Shown here one piece after another: positions 1 to 6,382 of a stretch of DNA of 8,616 nucleotides. The DNA lies in assembly GCA_964589145.1 (NCBI GenBank), contig CAZPSL010000051.1, positions 1 to 8,616 on the forward strand, given 5' to 3'. The position numbers and the translations under genes are program-made. This stretch comes from UBA11858 sp964589145. GTDB taxonomy: Bacteria > Chloroflexota > Anaerolineae > Anaerolineales > UBA11858. Numbering within the stretch: position 1 is the stretch's first letter; every line of letters begins with the position of its first letter. A model generated the notes under the pieces. That model did no database searches. It saw only the letters and a list, made by a program, of their open reading frames with translations, and was not told the DNA's origin.

Positions 1-183
1 ACCTCACCGGAATCCGAGGCGATGAGCAAGGCGCTGAAGGCACGCGGCTTCAGTTTTGTCGGGCCGACCATCTGTTACGCCTTCATGCAGGCGGTCGGCA
101 TGGTCAACGACCATCTGGTGAGTTGCTTTCGCTATCAGGAGATAGGCGGCACCGAAAAGGCGGCAACCCTTCGGGGTTGCTAG
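1..183 (+). CDS. tag: DNA-3-methyladenine glycosylase I, C-terminal part (5' end outside window)
   Basis: Frame 1 is open from the first base to a TAG at 181-183, giving the last 60 residues. They include GFSFVGPTICYAFMQAVGMV followed by NDHLVSCFRY. This block is highly characteristic of the C-terminal half of Tag, the constitutive glycosylase that removes 3-methyladenine from alkylated DNA in the cytosol. The Cys and His in this block (C25 of TICYAF, H39 of NDHLV, C43 of SCF, fragment numbering) fall where family members carry conserved C-terminal Cys/His residues that take part in zinc binding. The catalytic region lies upstream, outside the window. The last codons (TEKAATLRGC) look unconserved and are partly formed by a hairpin at 163-180, so the C-terminus may have been extended into a former non-coding stem. 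Family assignment is firm; integrity of the whole gene cannot be judged. Confidence 0.93.
   Translation, partial: TSPESEAMSKALKARGFSFVGPTICYAFMQAVGMVNDHLVSCFRYQEIGGTEKAATLRGC
163..180 (+). terminator. UUCG-capped hairpin at the end of tag, possible terminator or 3' stabiliser
   Basis: Positions 163-169 (GCAACCC) pair perfectly with 174-180 (GGGTTGC) around the loop TTCG (170-173). The closing pair is C-G, which is the extra-stable cUUCGg tetraloop. The stem lies inside the last codons of tag and ends at its stop codon. No T-run follows, so intrinsic termination is uncertain; it could instead protect the 3' end of the transcript. Confidence 0.45.
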
Positions 184-222
184 CGACCTGCTATCGGCTT
201 TCGACGCCCGGCCCCACTTTGA

Positions 223-235
223 TATAATCACAACC
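223..235 (+). promoter_or_regulatory. Probable promoter (-10 TATAAT) giving a leaderless mRNA for the 236 gene
   Basis: A perfect TATAAT lies at 223-228 and the ATG of the next gene starts at 236. Transcription normally starts about 7 nt after the -10 box, here at about 234-236, so the mRNA would begin at or within two bases of the start codon. No Shine-Dalgarno sequence is visible between the -10 box and the ATG. No good -35 hexamer is seen 16-18 nt upstream (TTCGAC at 200-205 is weak). Confidence 0.55.
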
Positions 236-1702
236 ATGACCTTTCGCCGTTTTCTCTTCTTCTTCACGCTGGCACTTGTCTTTGTCATGGCTGCCCGCCT
301 GCCGCTCGACAGTGACCTGTTCTGGCACCTGCGCGCCGGAGAACAAACTCTGGCTGACGCCCGCCCGCTCACGGTGGATGTTTTTTCGCACACCCGCGCC
401 GGAGAAACCTGGGTCAACCACTCCTGGCTCTCGCAGGTCTGGCTGTACCTGACGTGGAAGATGGGCGGCTGGTTCGCGCTCTCCCTGTGGACAGGCGCGC
501 TGGCAGCCCTCGGGATGGGGTTCATCTACCTTTGCATGGACGATGCCCCGCTGCTCTTGCGCCCCTTCGTGATTGTCTTTGGGGCGTTGGTGGTCGCGCC
601 GGTGTGGGTCGCCCGCCCGCAACTCACCTCCCTGGTGCTGTTCGCCTTTCTGCTGTGGTATCTGCGCCGCTGGCAGCAGGGACGCCGCGCCCCGCTTTGG
701 GCGCTGCCCCCGCTTTTCGTCCTGTGGTCAAACCTGCACGGCGGCTACCCGCTCGGCCTGATGCTGATTGGCGTAGTGCTCGGCGGTGCGCTGATTGAGC
801 GCATCCTGGGGCGTGATGCGCTCCCCTGGGAGCGCTGGCGGTCGCTGGCAGTCGCGGGCCTGCTCGGTTGGCTGGTGGTCGCCATCAACCCCAACACCTG
901 GCACATGTGGCTGATTCCCTTCCAGACGGTGGGCATGACAACTTTGCAGCAGTACATCTCCGAATGGGCTTCGCCCGACTTCCACGATTTCAGTCAGCAG
1001 CCCTTCATCTGGCTCTTGCTGGGGACGATGATGGCGATGGGCTTCTCCCGCAGGCGCACGAGCGGAGCGGACGCGCTCGGCGTGGCGATGTTTGCCTACC
1101 TGGGGCTGACCGCCCGCCGCAATTTCGGGCCTTTTGCGCTGATTACGATGCCCGTGCTGGCGCGTCACCTGGGGGATGTGCTCGGTCAGATTTTTGAGCG
1201 CTTGCCGAAGGAGGCGCAGACTCGCCTCGAGGCGGCTGCCCAAACCCTGAATGCGGAACCCGCCCGAAGGGAGTCCGTTTTTCGGGTCGGGGTGCTGATT
1301 CTCCTGTGGGGAATTGCCATCTTCAAGGGATACGCGGTCACGCTGCCCGTTCAGGTTGAATCCGCCCTCGAAGAGAATTACCCGGCTGCCGCGGTCGCCT
1401 GGATTCAGGAGAATCAGCCGCCGGGCAACCTGTTCAACGAGTATAACTGGGGCGGCTACCTGATTTGGGATTTGCGCGCGTATCCGGTGGCGGTGGACGG
1501 GCGCACCGACCTTTACGGAGATGAAATTCTCACGCAGTACGTCCAGGTACAAAGCGCTCAGGACGGTTGGGCACACACTCTGGATGATTGGGGCGTGAAC
1601 CTTGTGCTGGTATCGCCGAATACCCCGTTGACCGCTGCCCTGGCGAAAAGCGGCTGGCAGCAGGCGTATGCTGATGAGGTGGCAACAGTATGGATACGCT
1701 AA
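236..1702 (+). CDS. Polytopic membrane protein, GT-C-glycosyltransferase-like, function unknown
   Basis: This 488-aa protein starts with a hydrophobic helix (about residues 6-20) and then the motif LDSDLFWHLRAGE (D25, D27, W30, H31). An acidic Asp-x-Asp loop after the first helix is typical of GT-C-fold enzymes that use lipid-linked sugars. Further hydrophobic segments lie at roughly 80-97, 107-122, 128-144, 155-185, 200-217, 255-270, 280-310 and 350-370. The loops carry NHSWLSQVW, RPQLTSL and NLHGG. The last 120 residues look soluble and contain FNEYNWGGYLIW and VDGRTDLYG (D421, R423, D425), a block shared by large uncharacterised membrane families of Chloroflexota and Acidobacteriota. A role in envelope polysaccharide or glycolipid synthesis is an inference from topology and motif only. 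The start is supported by the promoter 7 nt upstream; no ribosome binding site is present. The 3' end overlaps the next gene by 13 nt. Confidence 0.85.
   Translation: MTFRRFLFFFTLALVFVMAARLPLDSDLFWHLRAGEQTLADARPLTVDVFSHTRAGETWVNHSWLSQVWLYLTWKMGGWFALSLWTGALAALGMGFIYLCMDDAPLLLRPFVIVFGALVVAPVWVARPQLTSLVLFAFLLWYLRRWQQGRRAPLWALPPLFVLWSNLHGGYPLGLMLIGVVLGGALIERILGRDALPWERWRSLAVAGLLGWLVVAINPNTWHMWLIPFQTVGMTTLQQYISEWASPDFHDFSQQPFIWLLLGTMMAMGFSRRRTSGADALGVAMFAYLGLTARRNFGPFALITMPVLARHLGDVLGQIFERLPKEAQTRLEAAAQTLNAEPARRESVFRVGVLILLWGIAIFKGYAVTLPVQVESALEENYPAAAVAWIQENQPPGNLFNEYNWGGYLIWDLRAYPVAVDGRTDLYGDEILTQYVQVQSAQDGWAHTLDDWGVNLVLVSPNTPLTAALAKSGWQQAYADEVATVWIR
1676..1682 (+). promoter_or_regulatory. Ribosome binding site of the HD-GYP gene, inside the upstream CDS
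   Basis: GAGGTGG at 1676-1682 stands 7 nt before the ATG at 1690 and is a good Shine-Dalgarno match. It fixes the start of the overlapping gene and contrasts with the absence of any such site in front of the 236 gene. Ribosomes finishing the upstream gene would uncover or reuse it. Confidence 0.7.
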
Positions 1703-3363
1703 CCGCCGCACCAAACGACGCGTCTCATCTCTTTCGGGTGCTTGAGCGCGCCAACCAGATTGCCTCCACCACCGAGTTGGACGATTTGCTGGAGGCGATG
1801 CTGGAACTGATTATTTCGGTCTGCGGCGGCAGCGCGGGGACGCTCTACCTGCACGACAAAACCACAAACGAGTTGATTTTCGAGGTGGTTCAGGGCAGCA
1901 AGACCAACCGCAAACTGCGCGGACAGCGCATCCCTGCCGATAAGGGGATTGCCGGAGCCGCCTTTCAGGATGGGCAGCCCATTATCGTTGAAGATTTGCA
2001 ACACGATCCGCGCTGGTTCGGGATGGTTGGAGATACAAGCGAGCAGCGCAAACTGCACAACAGCATCGCTTTCCCGTTGCTGCTGCGCGGCGGTGCGATC
2101 GGGGTGGTGCAGGTGTTTAATTATCAGCAAACACCTTTGCAGGTGGTGCGTCTGCTGGGCACCCGCATGGCTTCGGAAATTGAGAAGGCAATTTTGCTGC
2201 GAAACAGCGAACAGCGCGAGGCGCGGCTGAAAACGCTGGTAGGCACCATCCAGACCATCAGTTCCACGCTCGACCGCGATCAGGTTTTGCACCACATTAT
2301 CGGTGCAGCACGCGACCTGCTCAACGTGGAGGCCAGTTCGCTGTTTTTGATGGATGAAAAAACTGACGAACTGGTATTGTTCATCTCCCAGCATGTTGAC
2401 AGAACGCACCTGCCGCATATCCGCATCCCTGCCAGCGAAGGGATCATCGGGCATGTGGTAACAACCGGGGAAACAGTGCTCTGCCCCGATGTCCGTGAAG
2501 ACCAGCGGCACTTTTCAGGTGTTGATCATGTCACCGGTTTTGAAACGCGTTCACTGCTGGCGGTTCCGTTGCGCGCTCCTACCGTGGTGCTGGGGCAGGA
2601 CCGCGGGGAAGCGGAATCAAAAATCATCGGCGGGCTGGAGGTGGTTAACAAACTTGAGGGCATGTTCACTGAGGAGGACGCCCAGTTACTCAGTACGCTC
2701 GCCAACCAGACCGCGACCGTGCTGCGGCTGGCACGCCTTTATGCCGAAGCCAACGAACTGTTTATTGATACCATCAAAGCAATCACCACCGCCATTGATG
2801 CCAAAGACCCTTACACGCACGGGCATTCGCAGCGCGTCAGCGATTTTTCGGTTGCCATTGCCAAAGAATTGAACCTGACCCCGGAGATCATCCACCACAT
2901 CCGCATCGGCGGGTTATTGCACGATGTCGGCAAAATCGGCATCCCGGACGCGATTTTGACCAAGCCCGGTCGTCTGACAGACAAGGAATTCAAAAAAATG
3001 AAGGAGCACCCCCTGATTGGCGCAAACATTATGAAACAGGTGCGAATGCTCCAGGCAGAACTCCCCGCTTTGGCAGAGCATCACGAGCGGCTGGATGGGC
3101 GCGGCTATCCGCTCGGATTGCGGAATGGGCAGATCTCACTTGTCGGGCGGGTGGTGGCCGTTGCAGATATGTTTGATGCCCTGACCTCCAACCGGCCCTA
3201 CCGCAACGCACTCAGCGCCGAGGAAACCCTGGAAATCCTGAACGCAAACCGCGGCGCGCATCTGGACGGCAAATGTGTGGACGCGTTGGCTCAGGCTTAT
3301 GCCGCGGGGAAAATCCGCACCCAGAAGGAACAGGAGCAAACCGAAGCGAGCAAGCGCGAGTAA
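1690..3363 (+). CDS. GAF-GAF-HD-GYP protein, predicted cyclic-di-GMP phosphodiesterase
   Basis: This 557-aa protein has no signal peptide or membrane helix, so it should be cytosolic. Domains in order are GAF 1 (about 15-165), GAF 2 (about 175-350) and HD-GYP (about 360-545). The HD-GYP domain carries HGHSQRV (H377, H379), the metal-binding LLHDVGKIGIPD (H411, D412), the tandem histidines of HHERLDGRGYP (H464, H465, with G472-Y473-P474) and VADMFDALTSNRPYR. All signature positions are intact. The family hydrolyses cyclic-di-GMP to pGpG or GMP using a two- or three-iron centre. The GAF domains presumably sense a small ligand or redox signal; the ligand is not readable here. The gene overlaps the membrane protein gene by 13 nt and has its own Shine-Dalgarno, so the two are probably co-translated. 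Whether c-di-GMP turnover controls the membrane protein is speculation. A bidirectional terminator lies 113 nt downstream. Confidence 0.95.
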   Translation: MDTLTAAPNDASHLFRVLERANQIASTTELDDLLEAMLELIISVCGGSAGTLYLHDKTTNELIFEVVQGSKTNRKLRGQRIPADKGIAGAAFQDGQPIIVEDLQHDPRWFGMVGDTSEQRKLHNSIAFPLLLRGGAIGVVQVFNYQQTPLQVVRLLGTRMASEIEKAILLRNSEQREARLKTLVGTIQTISSTLDRDQVLHHIIGAARDLLNVEASSLFLMDEKTDELVLFISQHVDRTHLPHIRIPASEGIIGHVVTTGETVLCPDVREDQRHFSGVDHVTGFETRSLLAVPLRAPTVVLGQDRGEAESKIIGGLEVVNKLEGMFTEEDAQLLSTLANQTATVLRLARLYAEANELFIDTIKAITTAIDAKDPYTHGHSQRVSDFSVAIAKELNLTPEIIHHIRIGGLLHDVGKIGIPDAILTKPGRLTDKEFKKMKEHPLIGANIMKQVRMLQAELPALAEHHERLDGRGYPLGLRNGQISLVGRVVAVADMFDALTSNRPYRNALSAEETLEILNANRGAHLDGKCVDALAQAYAAGKIRTQKEQEQTEASKRE

Positions 3364-3475
3364 AGGGTCCGGTGCAGCGCATCCGGGAATGGGGAAACAG
3401 CCAGGTTTCTGCTGCCCGTATCACAGAAAGCACATAACAGCCTCTAAAAATTTTGCGTATACAGCCGTACCAAAG
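3364..3475. other. Convergent intergenic spacer
   Basis: These 112 nt lie between the stop of the HD-GYP gene and the terminator hairpin. They hold no open frame of note, no clear promoter and only a weak 5-bp stem (GAAAC/GTTTC near 3393-3408). An A/T-rich patch (CTAAAAATTTTG) occurs near 3444-3455. I see no further feature. Confidence 0.5.
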
Positions 3476-3509
3476 CAAACGGAGCGGCATCTGCCGCTCC
3501 GTTTGTTTT
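3476..3509 (+). terminator. Strong rho-independent terminator, partly bidirectional, between convergent genes
   Basis: Bases 3476-3488 pair without mismatch to 3493-3505 (13 bp) around the loop ATCT, followed by TTTT at 3506-3509. This ends + strand transcription from the HD-GYP gene. On the - strand the same hairpin follows the fdhA stop codon after only 2 nt, but the bases after it are CTTTGG, a poorer U-run. The fdhA stop codon (TAA, 3508-3510 on the - strand) overlaps the + strand T-run. Confidence 0.88.
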
Positions 3510-6198
3510 ACCCTTCGACTTTCCGCAGCCGCACCGCGGCGACCTTCGTCTCCGGGATTTTCGCCACCGGGTCGAGGGCGGGGTTGGTGATCTCGTTGGT
3601 GGGGCTTTCCCAGAAGTGGAAGGTCATCGAGCAGACCCCATCGGGGCAAACGCCTGTGACCTTCGCCCGCGCCCTGATCGTGCCGCGGCGGGAGGTCACT
3701 TCCACCCAGTCCCCGTCCCGGATGCCCAGGCGGGCGGCATCTTCCGGGTTGATCTGGATGTACTCGCGGCTGTTCAGTTGCTCCAGCCCCGCCACGCGGC
3801 GGGTGAGCGTGGCGGAATGGTAGTGGTAAAGACTGCGGTCGGTGGTCAAAATCAGGGGGTAATCCGCATCCGCAATCTCCGCCGAGGGGCGGTAAACCAG
3901 CGGCACAAACTGCCCCTTCCCGCTGGGGCGGCGGCTGAAGCGCGTCTTGTGCAGGAACTTCGTTCCGGGATCGTCCGGCGTGCGGCAGGGCCATTGCAAC
4001 CCGTCCCCGTCCAGCCGGTCGTAGGAGATGCCGCCGTAAATCGGCGTTACCGAGGCGAGTTCATCCATGATTTCGGAGGGGTCTTCGAAGTCGAAGCCGG
4101 AAGCGCCCATCGCCCTGGCGATTTGGCAGGTGATCCACCAATCGGGTTTGGAATCGCCCCGGGGCGGGATCGCCCGGCGGACGCGCTGGATGCGCCGCTC
4201 CGTGTTGGTGAAGGTGCCCTCCTTCTCAGCGTAAGAGCACGCGGGCAGGATGACATCGGCGTACTGCGCGGTCTCGGACATGAACATATCCTGCACCACC
4301 AGGAAATCCAGTTTTTCGATCGCCTTGCGGGCGTGCTTTGAGTTGGCTTCCGTCAAAAGTGGGTTTTCGCCCACCAGGTAGATCGCCTTCACCCGCCCGT
4401 CGAGAACGGCATCGAAGATTTCGGTGTGTGTCAACCCGATCTCGTCATCCAGATTTTCCACTCCCCAGGCTTTTTGGAACTTTTCGCGCGCCGCGGGGTC
4501 GGTGACTTTCTGGTAACCGGGGTAAACATCCGGCAGCCCGCCCACATCGCACGCGCCCTGGACGTTGTTCTGCCCGCGCAGGGGGTTCACGCCGGTGAAC
4601 TCCCGCCCGACGTTGCCGGTGAGCATCGCCAGGTTGGCGACCGCCAGCACGTTGTCGGTGCCGTGGGAGTGCTGGGTGATGCCCATGGCGTAGTAAATTT
4701 GCGAGGGACGGCTGGTGGCGTAAACGTGCGCCGCCTCGGCGATCCGCCCCCAGGGGACGCCGGTGACTTTTTCGACGAACTCCGGGGTGAAGGGTTCCAG
4801 CGATTCCAGGAAGGCATCGAAGTTCTCGCACCGCTCGGCGATGAATTCCTTGTCGTGCAGGTCGTTCTCGACGATGTAGCGGCACATGCCCATCAGCAGG
4901 GCGACATCGCTGCCCGGCTGGTGCTGGATGAAGTGATCGGCAAACCAGGTGAGTTCAATCGCCTTGGGGTTGGCGACGATCAGTTTCGCGCCGCGATACC
5001 GCACGTTGCGCCGGATGCGCTGGGCGATCACCGGATGGGCGTGGGTGGTGTTCGAGCCGATGATGAAGAAGGTTTGTGCGCCGTCAATCTCCGCGATGGA
5101 GTTGGTCATTGCGCCAGAGCCAAAGGTTGTGACCAGACCGGCCACGGTGGGGCTGTGTCAAAGCCTGGCGCAGTGATCCACACTGTTGGTGCCCATCACT
5201 GCGCGGGTAAATTTCTGAATGACGTAGTTATCTTCGTTGGTGCATTTGGCGCTGGCAAAGGCGGCGAACTTCTCGCCCTTGCTTTGGGCGAACTTCTCCG
5301 CCACCAGCGAGAGGGCTTCTTCCCAGGAGGCTTCCACAAACTCGCCGTCCTTCTTGACCAGCGGCGTGGTCAGCCGGTCGGGGTGGTTGATGAAGTTGAA
5401 GCCGTAGCGTCCCTTGACGCACAAACTGCCCTGGTTGGCGGGTGCGTCCCTGTTGGCGCGCACGCTGACGATTTGATCGCCCTTCACGCCCAGGTGGATG
5501 CCGCAGCCCACCCCGCAGTAAACGCAGGTGCTCTCCACCTCGAAGGCGGGCAGGGTGGTCTTTTTGGGTGAGAGCGCCCCCACCGGGCAGCGGACGACGC
5601 ACTCCCCGCAGGATTCGCAGACCGAATCGGCAAAGGGCTGATTCCCGAAGGTGCCGATCAGGGTGGGGTAGCCGCGGTCCACCAGGTTGATCGCCCCCAG
5701 CCCGACGATCTCGTTGCAGGTGCGGACGCAAATCCCGCAGACCACGCATTTGTTCGGATCGAAGGTAAAAAACGGGTTGGTGTCATCCACCGGCAGCAGG
5801 CCGGTTTGCGGGCGCAAATCCACCATTTCGTTGGAATCCATCCCCAGGTAGTTGGTGATTTTCAGCAGTTCGCAGTCGGTGGCGGCCTTGCAGTTCAGGC
5901 AGTCCATGTGATGGGTTGCCAGCAGCATCTCCATCACCGCCGTGCGCGCCTGATGGATGGCGGGGCTGTCGGTGGCAACGTGGATGCCCTCTTTCACGGG
6001 CGTCATGCACGACATGGACATCTGCCCGCCGTCCACCTCCACGCCGCACAGGCGGCAGCCGCCCACCGGCTCCAGATCGGGGTGGTGGCACAGGTGCGGG
6101 ATGTAGATGTCATTCGCCAGCGCCGCGTCGAGGATGTTCATCCCCTCCTCGGCCTGAACCTGCTTACCGTCAATGTAAAATGTGATCGTTTTGCTCAT
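3508..6198 (-). CDS. fdhA: Selenocysteine-containing formate dehydrogenase, catalytic (alpha) subunit
   Basis: One 896-residue protein read through an in-frame UGA (5158-5160) as selenocysteine 347. It oxidises formate to CO2, or the reverse, at a Mo/W-bis-MGD centre. The N-terminus is NuoG-like: a [2Fe-2S] ferredoxin domain (C37, C48, C51, C64), a His-Cys3 [4Fe-4S] site (H96, C100, C103, C109), and two [4Fe-4S] ferredoxin motifs (C151-C154-C157 and C161; C194-C197-C200 and C204). Then come the pterin-domain cluster (C225, C228, C232, C260) with K262 next to it, the active site HCARL-Sec-HSPTVAGL (Sec347, H348), and R541 in NPLRGQNNVQGA, matching the catalytic Lys, Sec, His and Arg of E. coli FdhF. 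A C-terminal dinucleotide-binding domain occupies about 780-896. No Tat signal is present, so it is cytosolic. Length resembles the NAD(P)-linked FdhA of Moorella. The start is supported by AAAGGA 7 nt upstream (6206-6211). The preceding gene encodes its NuoEF-type partner. Confidence 0.95.
5119..5160 (-). promoter_or_regulatory. Sec-UGA codon and bacterial SECIS hairpin inside fdhA
   Basis: UGA occupies 5160-5158. The downstream mRNA forms GUGGCC (5145-5140) paired with GGUCAC (5134-5129), including one G-U pair, around the loop GGUCU (5139-5135). The loop begins 18 nt after the UGA, the same distance and loop sequence as in the E. coli fdhF SECIS, which SelB binds to deliver Sec-tRNA. A lower helix may form between GCC (about 5153-5151) and GGC (5121-5119). 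The U bulged in the E. coli element is present at the same spacing but can pair with A here. Confidence 0.88.
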
Positions 6199-6211
6199 AG
6201 GTGTTTCCTTT

Positions 6212-6382
6212 GCGGGGGATTAGGGATTGGGTAATTAGGTGATTAGGTGATTAGGCGATTAGGAACTGGGGATTGGGAACTGGGGATTGGGAATTGGGGA
6301 TTGGGAATTGGGCATAGCCCCAATCCTCAATTTACCAATCACCAATTGCCAGTTACCTAATCCCTGCTCCCTGACTACCCAA
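6212..6382. repeat. Intergenic tandem repeats with rough inverted-repeat architecture
   Basis: The gap between the two fdh genes is almost entirely low-complexity repeat. Positions 6233-6264 hold four 8-bp units of the type GATTAGGT. Positions 6262-6317 hold four 14-bp units: GGAACTGGGGATTG twice, then GGAATTGGGGATTG, then a diverged GGAATTGGGCATAG. From 6317 to about 6381 the same motifs recur in complement (for example CCCCAATCC at 6318-6326, ACCTAATCCC near 6354-6363, ACCCAATTACC near 6377-6387), so the region can fold back on itself around GGGC-ATA-GCCC (6310-6320). No transposase or open frame belongs to it. The repeat stops just short of the fdhA ribosome binding site. Confidence 0.85.
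6268..6312 (+). other. Predicted G-quadruplex tract
   Basis: Seven runs of three or four G occur at 6268-6271, 6275-6277, 6282-6285, 6289-6291, 6296-6299, 6303-6305 and 6310-6312, separated by loops of only 3 or 4 nt (ATT, AACT or AATT). This exceeds the usual four-run G-quadruplex rule. The G-rich strand is the template for the leftward fdh transcript, so a quadruplex would form in DNA rather than in the mRNA, which is C-rich here. Formation is predicted from pattern only. Confidence 0.6.

Noticed and set aside
728..1714. A 328-codon - strand open frame opposite the membrane protein gene
   Set aside because: No recognisable domain and no ribosome binding site was noticed. The + strand frame has clear membrane topology and conserved motifs.
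4426..5571. A 381-codon + strand open frame opposite fdhA
   Set aside because: It is antisense to a clearly conserved enzyme, spans the Sec codon region without any domain of its own, and has composition expected of a shadow frame.
5158..6198. fdhA as two genes or as a pseudogene broken by a nonsense mutation
   Set aside because: The UGA is exactly at the Sec position, is flanked by the conserved active-site residues, and is followed by a SECIS-like hairpin. All cofactor ligands are intact on both sides.
6212..6382. Insertion sequence or MITE with terminal inverted repeats
   Set aside because: The inverted arms are imperfect and made of short tandem units. No sharp ends or target-site duplication could be identified, and there is no transposase.
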